NCBI RefSeq assembly: GCF_014205885.1
Contig: NZ_JACHFB010000001.1
Span: forward strand, 1 to 64,000
DNA length: 64,000 bases
DNA from: Borreliella californiensis
GTDB lineage: Bacteria; Spirochaetota; Spirochaetia; Borreliales; Borreliaceae
Direction of reading: 5' to 3'
In this document: piece by piece, positions 32,950 through 42,565 of the stretch
How the letters are laid out: each line of letters opens with the position of its first letter
Numbering within the stretch: the first letter of the stretch is position 1
The notes under the pieces: generated by a model
Told to the model about the DNA's origin: nothing
Database searches by the model: none
Seen by the model: only the letters and a program-made list of their open reading frames with translations
Position numbers and translations under genes: made by a program

Positions 32950-33819
32950 ATGTGGAGCTTGGAAGGAAAGTTTAATTTGTTTAAGGAGTTTTTTATATTT
33001 CAAGATTATTTTAATTATATCATTGAGGGTGTGGTAGGCTATGGCTTAAAAGTTTCGATTTCTATAGCGTTATGGTATTTTTTAAAGTTAATAGTTAATA
33101 AAATGGGAAAAATTTTATTTAAGACTTTAGAAAAGTCTGGGTTAGAAGAGAAGTTAGAAGCTACGGTTTTTAACTTTTTAAAATCTTTTTTCAAAATATC
33201 AACAGACTTTGTTATTATTTTAATAATATTGCCATATCTTGGGGTGCCTATAACATCTATTATTGCTGTATTTGGATCATTAGGGCTTGCTATTGGGCTT
33301 GCTGCTCAGGGTATTTTATCTAATTTTGTTAGTGGATTTATTGTTTTGAATTCTAAGTTTTTTAAGTGCGGAGATCATATTAAATGTGGAGATGTTGAAG
33401 GTTTAGTTGAGGATGTACAAATTTTTTTTACTACACTTAAAACATTCGATGAAGAAATTATTAAAATTCCAAACAGCAAGCTTACATCCAATTTTGTTGT
33501 TAATTTTTCAGCAAATCCTAGAAGAAGGATTGTGTTTTCGTTTCAAGTTCCTTATGATACGAATATTGGTTTATTAAAAGATAAAATAGAGGATCTGATG
33601 ATTTTCAATAATAATAAATTTAATGTTGAGATTTGTTCTCCGACTCTTATTGTCAAAAAATACACTCCCTATTATATAGTTTTGCAGGTTCGATTTTTTG
33701 TTAATACAGAAGTTTTTTGGGATTTTAAATATTTTATTGGGGAGTCTATTAAAAATGTTTTATTGGATATGAAAATTAAGTTTCCAATTTGTGTTATACC
33801 CTTTGATAAGCTATATTAA
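32950..33819 (+). CDS. mscS: Small-conductance mechanosensitive channel (MscS family)
   Basis: 289 residues. Hydrophobic helices lie at about 30-50, 75-95 and 97-125. The pore-lining TM3 reads VFGSLGLAIGLAAQGILSNFVSGFIVL, with its first part in the Gly/Ala packing pattern of MscS. The beta-domain motif CGDHIKCGDVEGLVEDV and KIPNSKL follow. It opens on hypo-osmotic shock to release solutes. The ATG at 32950 lacks a ribosome site and lies 11 nt after TATAAT (32934-32939); an alternative is a TTG start at 32977 with GGAAGG upstream. The gene is divergent from the chrA operon and converges with the glycosyltransferase, overlapping it by 4 nt. Confidence 0.92.
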   Translation: MWSLEGKFNLFKEFFIFQDYFNYIIEGVVGYGLKVSISIALWYFLKLIVNKMGKILFKTLEKSGLEEKLEATVFNFLKSFFKISTDFVIILIILPYLGVPITSIIAVFGSLGLAIGLAAQGILSNFVSGFIVLNSKFFKCGDHIKCGDVEGLVEDVQIFFTTLKTFDEEIIKIPNSKLTSNFVVNFSANPRRRIVFSFQVPYDTNIGLLKDKIEDLMIFNNNKFNVEICSPTLIVKKYTPYYIVLQVRFFVNTEVFWDFKYFIGESIKNVLLDMKIKFPICVIPFDKLY

Positions 33820-34964
33820 TGATTGTTTTCTGCAATAATTTCTGAGTAATAATTTTCAATTTTTTTTGTGAAAAAATGACTGGAAAATTTAGTAGAGTAT
33901 TTTTTTGCATTTTGTTTAAATGTTTTTAGTATTTCATCATCTTTTATTACTTTTTCTATGTACTGAGATAAGTTTTCGTACTTTTTTATTAAGAATCCGT
34001 TTATCCCCTCTTTTATTACATCTTTATATATATAATCATTTATTAAAATAGCAGGTATTCCAGCAGTTAATGCCTCTATTACTGTCATTGGATATACTTC
34101 GCTTCTTGATAGACTAGCAAAAATATCAGAAATTTTGTAGTAATAGTATATTTCTTCCCACGGAATTGTTCCTATTAACAATATTTGTTTTTCAAGTCCA
34201 TGTTTGGTGCTAAAATTTTTTATTTCCTTTTCTTCACTTCCTTTGCCAATAATGATAAGCTTGTAATTTTTGTTTTGTATTAAAAGGTCTTTTAAGTGTA
34301 TTACTAATGAATTTATATTTTTTTCTTTATTTATTCTGCCAACAAAGATGATTATTTTGTCTGTTTGCTTTATATTGTGTTTTTTCAAAATTTCATCTTT
34401 TTTTTCTTTGCTTAGAGTTTTTATAAAAAGCTTTCTGTCAACTCCATTTGGAATTATTTTATAGTTAGAATTATTTGAAAGTTGGAAATATCTTTCTTTT
34501 GCCTTACTTGATGGGTAGATAAAATATTTTATTTTTTTATAATGTTTTTGTATTATTTTATCGGGTTTAATAAAATATTTAAAAATTCCCAAATAATGCA
34601 AATAATAATCCCACATTGTATGGCTCGTGTGAACTATTGGTATGTTTTGTTTTAATGCAATTTGTTTTCCAATTTTTCCCATAGAAAACTCGGAGTGAGT
34701 ATGAATGATGTCTGGTTTATAGCTTTGTATTATTTTAGATATTTTTCTTTTATTGGGAAAAGCTATTACAGCATCAAGTTTTTTATTTATTTGAATAGAT
34801 GAGCATCTATAAACATTTTTTTCGTTTAAAGATGTTTTGGATTTTGGACAAAATATGTAAACCTCATAGCCATTTTTTTCAAATCCCTCTTTGATTTGTT
34901 TTATTGATGTTGCCACTCCATTTTTTTCTGGGATATATGTATCTGTAAATATTGCAACTTTCAT
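33816..34964 (-). CDS. Lipid glycosyltransferase, GT4 family (diacylglycerol galactosyltransferase)
   Basis: 382 residues with a GT-B fold. The N-terminal domain opens MKVAIFTDTYIPEKNGVATS, the GT4 donor/acceptor cleft, and HTHSEFSMG is an acceptor motif. The C-terminal domain has IIFVGRINKEKN and the SLSRSEVYPMTVIEALTAG block with the E-x7-E nucleotide-sugar motif. The homologue in B. burgdorferi (BB0454) was reported to make the monogalactosyl diacylglycerol of the envelope (BbGL-II). It acts at the inner face of the cytoplasmic membrane. AGGAGGAG precedes the ATG. Confidence 0.88.
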   Translation of the reverse strand: MKVAIFTDTYIPEKNGVATSIKQIKEGFEKNGYEVYIFCPKSKTSLNEKNVYRCSSIQINKKLDAVIAFPNKRKISKIIQSYKPDIIHTHSEFSMGKIGKQIALKQNIPIVHTSHTMWDYYLHYLGIFKYFIKPDKIIQKHYKKIKYFIYPSSKAKERYFQLSNNSNYKIIPNGVDRKLFIKTLSKEKKDEILKKHNIKQTDKIIIFVGRINKEKNINSLVIHLKDLLIQNKNYKLIIIGKGSEEKEIKNFSTKHGLEKQILLIGTIPWEEIYYYYKISDIFASLSRSEVYPMTVIEALTAGIPAILINDYIYKDVIKEGINGFLIKKYENLSQYIEKVIKDDEILKTFKQNAKKYSTKFSSHFFTKKIENYYSEIIAENNH

Positions 34965-35020
34965 ATTCTCCTCCTAGCTTAAGTATAATATATTTGGCAC
35001 TTGGATTATAATTTACTTTG

Positions 35021-36010
35021 ATGCAAGTGGTTTATTTATTGTTAGGTAATGAGCAAGGTTTAAAAGAAGCTTATTTAAAAGAGCTGTTAATTAAGATGGA
35101 TGCTTTTAAATCCAAAGTTTCAGTTACTAAAATTTTTTTGTCAGAACTGTCAGCTGTAGGATTTGCTAAGAAGCTATTTTCTAATTCTTTTTTTTCAAAA
35201 AAAGAAATTTTTATTGTTTATGAGTCTGAACTTTTAAAAGCAGGAAAAGATTTAGAGCTAATATGTAATGCAATTTTAAAGTCTAATAATAAAACTGTTA
35301 TTTTTGTTTCTAATAGTAATACATGTAGCATTGATTTTAAAAATAAGCTTAAGTTTATAAAAAAAGTTTTTTATGAGATTTCTGATGATGACAAATTTAC
35401 ATTTGTGAGGAGAAATTTTTTTAATCTTAATATTAAAATTACAGATTCTGCAATAAACTTAATGCTTTTAATGTTAAATTCAGATACTAAAATTTTGAAA
35501 TTTTATATAGATTCTTTTGCGCTTTTTGCTAAGAATAATACCATTGACGAGGAAGACATAACCTCTTGGATTAGTTTTATTCGTTTTGAAAATACTTTTT
35601 CCTTATTTAATTCAATTTTGAGAAAAGATATGACTTATTCTTTGATCAAGATTAAGTCTATTTTGGATCAAGGAGAAGATTTGCTTAATGTTTTAATGAG
35701 TCTTATTTGGCAATTTAAAAGATTATTAAAGGTGCAAATAGATTATAATGCATGTGGCAGCTTACAGAGTGCATTGAATAAAAATAAAATATTTTTTTCA
35801 TTAAATAAAATTTATAGAGTAGGAATTAAAAATTATTCAATTCCAGAAATTAAAATTGTTTTGAAAATTTTATATAGGTTTGATTTATATTTGAGAATTT
35901 ATTCTAAAAATATTCATCAAAATTTGTCATACTTTTTAATATTTTCAATTTTAAAGCTTAATAATAATTTTTTAATGAATTATTCTGCAGAATCAAAATT
36001 TAATTTTTAA
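35021..36010 (+). CDS. holA: DNA polymerase III delta subunit
   Basis: A 329-residue clamp-loader subunit. The N-terminus VVYLLLGNEQGLKEAYLKEL is the degenerate P-loop region typical of HolA (Y.l.G.e..l). The middle FFSKKEIFIVYESELLK and the C-terminal helical bundle (SLIWQFKRLLKVQI, then YRFDLYLRIYSKN) match the family. Delta opens the beta clamp encoded by dnaN. The ATG has no Shine-Dalgarno and lies 9 nt after TATAAT (35007-35012), so the message may be leaderless. It is divergent from the glycosyltransferase and 4 nt before a lipoprotein gene. Confidence 0.85.
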   Translation: MQVVYLLLGNEQGLKEAYLKELLIKMDAFKSKVSVTKIFLSELSAVGFAKKLFSNSFFSKKEIFIVYESELLKAGKDLELICNAILKSNNKTVIFVSNSNTCSIDFKNKLKFIKKVFYEISDDDKFTFVRRNFFNLNIKITDSAINLMLLMLNSDTKILKFYIDSFALFAKNNTIDEEDITSWISFIRFENTFSLFNSILRKDMTYSLIKIKSILDQGEDLLNVLMSLIWQFKRLLKVQIDYNACGSLQSALNKNKIFFSLNKIYRVGIKNYSIPEIKIVLKILYRFDLYLRIYSKNIHQNLSYFLIFSILKLNNNFLMNYSAESKFNF

Positions 36011-36013
36011 TGT

Positions 36014-36637
36014 ATGAAGCAAAAATTAAGTTGGATTGTTTTGTTTTGTTTTTTGTCTTGTAGATCTGAATCTAGATTGGCAGAAATTGTTTTAATAGAG
36101 TTTTTTAATACTATTAAAAATTTTCAAAGCAGTCCTGAAATATTTTTTAATTATCTAAATATTCCAAGTGATGATGATCTGAGAGCAAAAATTCGTGGGT
36201 TAAAGTCTCAGGCAAAGGATGATTTCATTTTTTATCCTTTGTTTTTTAATAATCTAAGATATGAGATAGTAGGTAGAAAAAATATTTTTAAGGGCTTTGA
36301 ATTTGAAGTTGTTATTAAAAATATTAACTTTCAAAATGGGATAGAAAAATTTTTGGCCAAATTAAATAAAATTGAAGGGAAATCTTTAAACATTAAAAAT
36401 TTAGAAAAGAAAGAGCGTAAAAAAATATTTGACAATTTAATAAATGAAGTTATTGGAGAATTAGATGATTTTGATTACACCGAGATTGTTCATTTTTTTA
36501 GGGTATCTAAGAGTTCTTCTGAAAGTTATAAAATAGAGCTTTTAGGAGATGTTTTAAATGTACAGGTTAGAAATAAGCTTATTAATGATCTTTTTTTGAT
36601 TTTATCGCCTGGAATTTCAAATAGTGTTTTATTTTAA
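36014..36637 (+). CDS. Predicted lipoprotein of unknown function
   Basis: A 207-residue protein with a short signal (KQKLSWIVLFCFLSC) whose lipobox FLSC places the lipidated Cys at about residue 16. The mature part is charged and helical, with no domain I recognise. It starts 4 nt after holA and is probably co-transcribed. It converges with uvrC. Cellular location would be periplasmic-facing or surface; the residues after the Cys (RSESR) do not decide this. Confidence 0.72.
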   Translation: MKQKLSWIVLFCFLSCRSESRLAEIVLIEFFNTIKNFQSSPEIFFNYLNIPSDDDLRAKIRGLKSQAKDDFIFYPLFFNNLRYEIVGRKNIFKGFEFEVVIKNINFQNGIEKFLAKLNKIEGKSLNIKNLEKKERKKIFDNLINEVIGELDDFDYTEIVHFFRVSKSSSESYKIELLGDVLNVQVRNKLINDLFLILSPGISNSVLF

Positions 36638-36716
36638 AAAGCACTAATATAATAATCCATTTTATAATCTCACCGTTAATTTAGTGGTTATATAAAATTT
36701 TAATTGAATTTAAAAT

Positions 36717-38528
36717 TTATTTATCTTGATTATAATTTTTTATTGAGTTCTCTTTTATTGCAAATTCTTTTATTCTTTTTGCAAGTTGCATATTTACTTT
36801 TATTTTTTCTGAAATTTCGTTTTCACTTAAAGGCAATATATCCTTATAGGTTCCAATTGATGTTAATATTTTTTGGGCTGTTTTTTCTCCAATTCCATGT
36901 ATTTTTGTATATAATAGGGTTATTTTTCCCCTTCTTTTTTTGTTAAATCCGTTGGCCTTTCTATGTGCTTCATCTCTTACATTTTGCAGTATTCTAAGTG
37001 CAGGATGTCCTTGGGGCAGATTTATTCCTTTTTTTTTAGTTGTTAAGAATATTGTTTCTTGTTTTTTTGCCAATGAACAGACTTTAACTTTGTTTTCTAT
37101 TTTCAAGCCTTTTAAGATAGAAAAAGCAGCATTTAATTGCCCTTTGCCTCCGTCGATTAAAATTAAATTCGGTAGTTCTAAGTTGTTATTGATTATTTCT
37201 GAATATCTTCTTGAGATTACTTCTTTTATTGCCTTAAAGTCATCAATTTCTCCTTTCAATAGCGAGTTCAGCTTGTAAAGCCTATAGCTTTCTTTAAAGG
37301 GTATTCCCATTTTAAAAGTAACCATAGAGGCTACTGTCTCTTGGCCTTTAAGATGAGCAATGTCAAATCCTTCAATTATTCTGGGAAGTTTATCCATTTC
37401 TAGAAAAATTTTCAAACTCTCAAGTGCTTTGGTGTTTTTATTTTCATATTCTCTTAAAGATAATTCAGCATTAGATATGGCCATTTCCATTATTTTTGTA
37501 ATTTCTTCTGTTTCTTTGTAAATAATTTCTGTTTTTGTATTTTTAATTTCATTTATTAGCTTTTCAACATTTTTGGTGTCGATATTTTTGATAAAAATAT
37601 GAATTTTGTCTGGGACTATCATATTGATAGATGTATAATATTGAATCAAAAATTGTAAAATAAGCTCATTGTTTTTGCATATACTCTCATCAAAGTTTGC
37701 ATCTCTTTCAACCAATTTACCATTTCTGTATTTTAATACTATTATTATATTTACATTTTCTCCTGGATGAACATGTACATAGTCTATGTTTAAATTATTG
37801 GTTTTTGTAATGATTTGGATTTGATTAATTTCTATTAAAGAGCTTTTAATTTCTTTTAATTTGATAGCGGTTTCAAAATCTTCTTTTTGTATGGCAAGTT
37901 TTAATTTGGTATCAATTTGGCTTAATATTTCGGATATATTGCCGTTTAGTATGGATTTTGCCTTATCTAACTCTTTTTGATATTCTTTTTCAAGGTTTTC
38001 CTTGTAGCATACTCCAAGGCACTGTCCCATATGGTAATATAGGCAAGGAGCATTGGATTTTTTTTTACACTTTCTAATCTTAAATGTTTTGTTAATAAAA
38101 TCTAGTACTTGGTCTAATTTTTTTACATTGGTAAATGGTCCAAAATATTCGCTTTTGTCATTAATTATTTTTCTAGTTTTGAAAATTCTTGGATATTTTT
38201 CATAGGTTACTCTGACCATGGGATAACCTTTTCCATCTTTTAATTTTACATTGTAATCAGGTTTGTGAGCTTTTATTAGATTACACTCTAGAAGCAAAGC
38301 TTCGTATTCGCTATTTGTTGTAATAACTTCTATTGATTTTACATTTTTCATTAATATTTTGATTTTGTGGCTATTTTTTTCTAAAAAATAACTTTTTACC
38401 CTTGATCTTAGATTTTTTGCTTTTCCAATATAGAGTATTTTTTTATTTTCATTTAGCATTTTATAGCAACCACTTGTGGTTGGCAATTTTATTATTTTTT
38501 CGAATAAACTTGTTAGACTCTCTTTCAT
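36717..38528 (-). CDS. uvrC: Excinuclease ABC subunit C
   Basis: 603 residues, full length. The N-terminal GIY-YIG nuclease is [27 protein letters not shown], spread over residues 18-45, for the 3' incision. The UvrB-binding UVR motif is near 200-230. The C-terminal RNase H-like nuclease carries [12 protein letters not shown] and [12 protein letters not shown], with the catalytic Asp pair. The tandem HhH motif [15 protein letters not shown] is at the end. It makes both cuts in nucleotide excision repair. The gene is transcribed toward a lipoprotein gene and diverges from the next gene. Confidence 0.96.
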   Translation of the reverse strand: MKESLTSLFEKIIKLPTTSGCYKMLNENKKILYIGKAKNLRSRVKSYFLEKNSHKIKILMKNVKSIEVITTNSEYEALLLECNLIKAHKPDYNVKLKDGKGYPMVRVTYEKYPRIFKTRKIINDKSEYFGPFTNVKKLDQVLDFINKTFKIRKCKKKSNAPCLYYHMGQCLGVCYKENLEKEYQKELDKAKSILNGNISEILSQIDTKLKLAIQKEDFETAIKLKEIKSSLIEINQIQIITKTNNLNIDYVHVHPGENVNIIIVLKYRNGKLVERDANFDESICKNNELILQFLIQYYTSINMIVPDKIHIFIKNIDTKNVEKLINEIKNTKTEIIYKETEEITKIMEMAISNAELSLREYENKNTKALESLKIFLEMDKLPRIIEGFDIAHLKGQETVASMVTFKMGIPFKESYRLYKLNSLLKGEIDDFKAIKEVISRRYSEIINNNLELPNLILIDGGKGQLNAAFSILKGLKIENKVKVCSLAKKQETIFLTTKKKGINLPQGHPALRILQNVRDEAHRKANGFNKKRRGKITLLYTKIHGIGEKTAQKILTSIGTYKDILPLSENEISEKIKVNMQLAKRIKEFAIKENSIKNYNQDK

Positions 38529-38649
38529 AATGTCAGGTAGTTTTTAGATTTTAAAAATCATCTTATGATATAATATTGTATCATAATGCCGTTTGTTTTA
38601 TGTTTTGAGGTATTTAAAAATATGAATAATAAAAAATAAAAGGTCAAAA

Positions 38650-40167
38650 ATGAGATTAATTTTAATGCTCTTGCTATCTTTTTTGTGCTTTTCTATTCTT
38701 TTATCTCAAGAATTGAAGTTAATACTTGATTCGAAAAAAAATTTTAAATTTATTCAAGATTCTAGCAATGTTACTTTTGAAAGGGATATGAGAGGTTTGC
38801 TTGGTGTTTATTTGGATAGATATAAAGCTGTTTTAGATTTAAATAATATTGATTTGCGCTTAGAAATAGGAAGGGATAATAAATTAAAAGACACATCTTC
38901 AAATTATTTAGTTAGTGCAAAAAGTTTGAGAGTTTCAAATGAATTTCGTAATGTTTCTAATGGCTCTTTAATTTTTTATTCAAATCAAAATCCTGTTAAG
39001 TTTAAGCCACTAACAAAGAAAGCTTTCTTTTTTTCAGGCAATATCGTTTCTGATTTTACTATTAAGTTTTGGGTATATCGAACAACTTCTGTTACGGGGG
39101 AAATTATTTTTAGTTGGGATGGTTATAAAAAGATTAATAATTTATGGGTAGATCAGTCTATTAGATTAGAAAGCGATGAGGGAAATTTTGTTTGGGTTTT
39201 AAACAATGTCTTTTTAAAAGATAATAAAACCCCCATTAAAATTAGAATGAAAAGTAATGATGATTTTATTCCAAAGAAATGGCATTTGCATACTTTAAGA
39301 TATAGGCAAAAGGACGGTATGCTTGAATATTTGATAGATTCTAAACCTCAGGCAATAGAATATATAACAGATAATAAGAAGGAAGGATCAGGATATTTAT
39401 TAAGTATTGGTAATTTTATTGATTTTACCTTGGGAACTTATTTTACTGGTGCGGTTGAGAATTTGGAAATACATAAAAGCTTTGAAGAAGTTAGTAATGC
39501 TTTTTTTTCAAAAAATATGGGATATATTATTACAGAGCCTATTAAGCTTTCTAAATATTATTCGCAAGTATTATCCTTTGATGTTGATTCCAATGTTCCT
39601 AAGGATACAGAGATTGTTTATTATTACAGATTAGATAATAAGGTATTTTATGATACAGATAGTCATGGGAATATTAAAAAAAATTTAACTGGGGCGTGGA
39701 TTCATTTTGATCCTAAAAAAGATTTTCCAGATTCAAAGATATCAAAATATATTCAAATAAAAGTTGAATTTTATCCTAGTGGAGATTCTGTAAGCAGTCC
39801 TTCTCTTTATAGCATGTCAATTACATATGTTCCTGAAGCAGCTCCATTTCCTCCTGTGATAACAAAAGTTATTCCAGGTTCCAGAGAGGTTTTTATTGAA
39901 TGGATTCCTGTAGTTAATAGTAGCGTTGAAGGGTATTACATTTATATTGGCGTTGCTTCTGGTAATTATCATGGAAAAACCAGCGGTGTTTTAACTTCTC
40001 CTATTGATGTTGGAAATCAAACTTCTTTTAAGATTACAGGCCTTGAAGATGGAAGACTTTATTACATTAGTATTGCTGCTTACAATTTGGATAAAAGTGT
40101 TAATAAGACTTCTTTTTCAAAGGAAATTTCTGTAAGGCCTATGGAGATTTTTAAAAAATATGAATAA
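38650..40167 (+). CDS. Exported protein with LamG-like and fibronectin type III domains
   Basis: 505 residues. A signal peptide (residues 1-20, RLILMLLLSFLCFSILLSQ) ends before ELKL, with no lipobox Cys at the right place, so it is probably periplasmic. The middle (about 90-280) has the jelly-roll look of LamG/concanavalin folds (FSGNIVSDFTIKFWVYRT, GTYFTGAVENLEIH). The C-terminal 90 residues from PPVITKVIPGSREVFIEW match a fibronectin type III repeat. A glycan- or protein-binding role is inferred from the folds. It overlaps the TPR gene by 8 nt, so both are one operon. Confidence 0.7.
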   Translation: MRLILMLLLSFLCFSILLSQELKLILDSKKNFKFIQDSSNVTFERDMRGLLGVYLDRYKAVLDLNNIDLRLEIGRDNKLKDTSSNYLVSAKSLRVSNEFRNVSNGSLIFYSNQNPVKFKPLTKKAFFFSGNIVSDFTIKFWVYRTTSVTGEIIFSWDGYKKINNLWVDQSIRLESDEGNFVWVLNNVFLKDNKTPIKIRMKSNDDFIPKKWHLHTLRYRQKDGMLEYLIDSKPQAIEYITDNKKEGSGYLLSIGNFIDFTLGTYFTGAVENLEIHKSFEEVSNAFFSKNMGYIITEPIKLSKYYSQVLSFDVDSNVPKDTEIVYYYRLDNKVFYDTDSHGNIKKNLTGAWIHFDPKKDFPDSKISKYIQIKVEFYPSGDSVSSPSLYSMSITYVPEAAPFPPVITKVIPGSREVFIEWIPVVNSSVEGYYIYIGVASGNYHGKTSGVLTSPIDVGNQTSFKITGLEDGRLYYISIAAYNLDKSVNKTSFSKEISVRPMEIFKKYE

Positions 40168-41470
40168 CTTTAGTTTTGAGAAGGCTTTAAATTTTTATAA
40201 AAATGGTGATTTTAAAAGCTCTCTTGACAATTTAGATGTTTTTGATGAGAATTTTGATTCTCTTGCGCTTAAGGCACTTATTTATTTCAAGAAAAAGGAT
40301 TATAAGGCTCTTTTATATGTTTTAAATACTTATCCTGTTGTTTTAAGCGAATATAATTTTTTAGTTAAACTTATAGATTATGGCAAAATCGAAAAAAATA
40401 AAGATGATCTAGGTCCTTTTGAGAATTATAATTTAGGCGTTTTTTATTTCAATTTAAAAGAATATGAGCTTGCTTTAGGTTGTTTTTTAAAAGCCAAAGA
40501 GCAAAAATCTGATTTTGTACAAGCTTTAAACAATAGTGCCGTCTTATTTGAAATGTTGGGCAACAAGGATGAGGCTTTAAAATTATTTTTTGAGGCTAGA
40601 GATTTGGATCACAACAATTCTCTAGTTAAGCTTAATATTTGGATTTTAAAAAAAAGTGAAACTTTTCAAACATCAAGTTTTTTAAAAATAGATAAAATTT
40701 TTTTTGATGCCAATCTTGCTCTTGTTGTTAATTATTTAATGTATTACTTCTATTCTATTGGGGAAATAAGCAGAGCAATTAGGCTTTCTGAGAAATTTTT
40801 AACAGATTCTCATTATTCTAAGTATATTTGGCACAATAGGGCAACTATTTTTCATAAAATAGGCAACATGACTCAAGCTACAACATCTTATGTTAAAGCC
40901 ATTTTAAATTTTCCCAATATTTATACAATTTACAATATGCATATTGCAACAGTCGAACTTTTAAAATTTTCTCCTAAAAAGTCTATTGAGAGAATGGTTG
41001 ATGATTATTCTAACCTAGATTTGATATATTTGTATGCAACCTTATTTTTTCTTAGGAATCGTGATCTTGAGGATGCCTATTTTTACATGAAAAAGCTTTG
41101 TGAGCTTAATCCAGGCCCCTATTCAAAATTTTTAAAATTACTTGAGTCTAGCGAGGATATGTTAATTGAAGCTCTGCTTGAAGAATTTGCAGTATCTTTA
41201 AGAGTAAATTGGCATTTAGAGTATTTATTTTTTATTGATAATTCTTTAAATTTGAGAGATCCCATTTTTGTTTTTGATCACAATATAAGAGTAAATACAT
41301 ATATTTGGAGAATTAAAGATGAGTGCATTGAGTTAAAATTTAGCAACAATGAAGAAAAAATGGTTCAAGAAATCTTACACGAGGAATGTATTTTGCCTGA
41401 AATTGACATTTCTATTGAGGATTTCCAAAATTTAATAGAAGCTTATAAAGAGTTTAGAATAAATTACTAA
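40160..41470 (+). CDS. Tetratricopeptide repeat protein
   Basis: 436 residues without a signal peptide. Several TPR units are visible, for example NYNLGVFYFNLKEYELALGC, then FVQALNNSAVLFEMLGNKDEALKLFFEARDLDH cut at its ends, and WHNRATIFHKIGNMTQATTSYVKAI. The C-terminal 110 residues are different and do not show repeats. TPR proteins scaffold complexes; the operon link to the exported FN3 protein suggests an envelope-linked function. It is followed by tRNA-Ser. Spirochetes have many such proteins, so no gene name is given. Confidence 0.8.
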   Translation: MNNFSFEKALNFYKNGDFKSSLDNLDVFDENFDSLALKALIYFKKKDYKALLYVLNTYPVVLSEYNFLVKLIDYGKIEKNKDDLGPFENYNLGVFYFNLKEYELALGCFLKAKEQKSDFVQALNNSAVLFEMLGNKDEALKLFFEARDLDHNNSLVKLNIWILKKSETFQTSSFLKIDKIFFDANLALVVNYLMYYFYSIGEISRAIRLSEKFLTDSHYSKYIWHNRATIFHKIGNMTQATTSYVKAILNFPNIYTIYNMHIATVELLKFSPKKSIERMVDDYSNLDLIYLYATLFFLRNRDLEDAYFYMKKLCELNPGPYSKFLKLLESSEDMLIEALLEEFAVSLRVNWHLEYLFFIDNSLNLRDPIFVFDHNIRVNTYIWRIKDECIELKFSNNEEKMVQEILHEECILPEIDISIEDFQNLIEAYKEFRINY

Positions 41471-41488
41471 TATTTATAATTTATTTGG

Positions 41489-41516
41489 TTGACAATAATA
41501 ATATCTCTAAGATAAT
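41489..41516 (+). promoter_or_regulatory. Putative tRNA-Ser(GCT) promoter
   Basis: TTGACA (41489-41494) is followed after 16 nt by GATAAT (41511-41516); ATAATA gives 17 nt. Initiation near 41523 leaves a leader of about 10 nt. Confidence 0.7.
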
Positions 41517-41532
41517 ATGTATTAATGCTATA

Positions 41533-41621
41533 GGAGAGATGCCAGAGTGGCCGAATGGGGCTTCCTGCTAAGAAGTTGTCCTTTTAAAAGGGGACCATGG
41601 GTTCGAATCCCATTCTCTCCG
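41533..41621 (+). tRNA. tRNA-Ser (GCT)
   Basis: An 89-nt class II tRNA. Acceptor GGAGAGA pairs with TCTCTCC, with discriminator G. The anticodon loop in CTTCCTGCTAAGAAG contains GCT. A long variable arm GTCCTTTTAAAAGGGGAC is present, and the T-loop is TTCGAAT. It decodes AGC/AGU. Confidence 0.97.
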
Positions 41622-41635
41622 TAATTATTTAAATC

Positions 41636-41664
41636 TTGACAGCGTGTATTTTATTTATTAAAAT
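41636..41664 (+). promoter_or_regulatory. Putative tRNA-Ser(TGA) promoter
   Basis: TTGACA (41636-41641), a 17-nt spacer and TAAAAT (41659-41664) stand right after the previous tRNA. Initiation would be about 8 nt before the tRNA 5' end. Confidence 0.7.
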
Positions 41665-41677
41665 TTGTTTTAGCTCT

Positions 41678-41764
41678 GGAGAGGTGGCAGAGTGGTTTAA
41701 TGCTACGGTCTTGAAAACCGTTGTAGGTGTAAGCCTACCGTGAGTTCGAATCTCACCCTCTCCG
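41678..41764 (+). tRNA. tRNA-Ser (TGA)
   Basis: An 87-nt class II tRNA with acceptor GGAGAGG pairing with CCTCTCC. The anticodon loop TCTTGAAAA contains TGA, decoding UCA and UCG. The variable arm is TGTAGGTGTAAGCCTACC. T-loop TTCGAAT. Confidence 0.97.
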
Positions 41765-41786
41765 TAATTAGCATTTGATTTTAAGA

Positions 41787-42491
41787 TTAGGATTGAAGTT
41801 GTTTATGTGGCTGATATTCATTTTCTGTGTTTTCATGTATAGGGAATTGAAACTCAATTTTATCGCAGTCATTACAGTTAATTGAGAGCGGATCATAAAA
41901 AACTATAATTTGGTTACTTTTAAAGTAATATTTATATCTTGGAAAGATTTTTGTAAATTTTTTCTCCAATTCTTTTGGGCTTTGTTTTTCTTTAACATAA
42001 AAATCTTTAATTCTACTTTTTAGCTGTTCTTTTAATACGTTTATTAGAGAGTCTAGCTGATCTTTTGATATTATTTCTGAAATTTCTATTTTTTTATTTC
42101 CTTTTAAGTTTAAAGAATAATATTTCAAGAGAGTGTTTGAATTTTTTTCTCTGAAAGATTCTTTATATAAAATAGATGTAATACCAATATTTTCATTTTT
42201 AAATATTGTAAAGTTAGAAAAATAAAAATATTCATTTTTAGAGTTTTCAGTTTTTGATATTTTATTCTCAACATCTTTTTTCCATTTTTTTATAAGATTT
42301 TCAAATTCAAAGTTTGCATTTTCCATAAAAGGAATTTTTGCATCTATGTGGATATTATTGTTTTTTAGTATTTCATTTTCTTTAATATTTTTAGTTTTTA
42401 TTGCAAATTCAAAATTAACTTCACTTGAGACTGGTTTAAAGCATGATAGAATAGATAATATTGAAAAAAAAATGATTATTTTAGTTTTCAC
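41787..42491 (-). CDS. Predicted lipoprotein, DUF3298/RsiV-like
   Basis: 234 residues. The signal MKTKIIIFFSILSILSC ends in lipobox ILSC. The mature part follows the DUF4163-DUF3298 pattern seen in RsiV and PdaC-like proteins: an N-terminal strand-rich part, then LLKYYSLNLKGNKKIEISEII (layout of the ...Y.F....GK.l.L.DlF motif), DSLINVLKEQL and a C-terminal FYVKEKQ...YYFKSNQIIVFYDPLSI. The acidic catalytic residues of PdaC are not evident. A conserved-looking CNDC pair lies near the C-terminus. It is divergent from tRNA-Arg across a large palindrome. Confidence 0.75.
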   Translation of the reverse strand: MKTKIIIFFSILSILSCFKPVSSEVNFEFAIKTKNIKENEILKNNNIHIDAKIPFMENANFEFENLIKKWKKDVENKISKTENSKNEYFYFSNFTIFKNENIGITSILYKESFREKNSNTLLKYYSLNLKGNKKIEISEIISKDQLDSLINVLKEQLKSRIKDFYVKEKQSPKELEKKFTKIFPRYKYYFKSNQIIVFYDPLSINCNDCDKIEFQFPIHENTENEYQPHKQLQS

Positions 42492-42515
42492 AACTTCTCC
42501 ATTTTCCTTTGAATG

Positions 42516-42555
42516 TTTTTATTGTAATAAATAGTAATTTTTATTACAATAAAAA
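42516..42555. repeat. 40-nt hyphenated perfect palindrome on a divergent promoter
   Basis: Arms TTTTTATTGTAATAAA (42516-42531) and its exact complement (42540-42555) flank 8 nt. On the plus strand it embeds TTGTAA (42522-42527), 17 nt and TACAAT (42545-42550), a promoter whose start would be about 9 nt before tRNA-Arg. By symmetry the minus strand has the same elements facing the lipoprotein gene at 42491. Confidence 0.75.
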
Positions 42556-42565
42556 TTAATTGTTT

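Noticed and set aside
42516-42555. Reading the tRNA-Arg upstream palindrome as an intrinsic terminator
   Set aside because: The stem is AT-only and neither flank has a proper T-run after it; it coincides with promoter elements instead.
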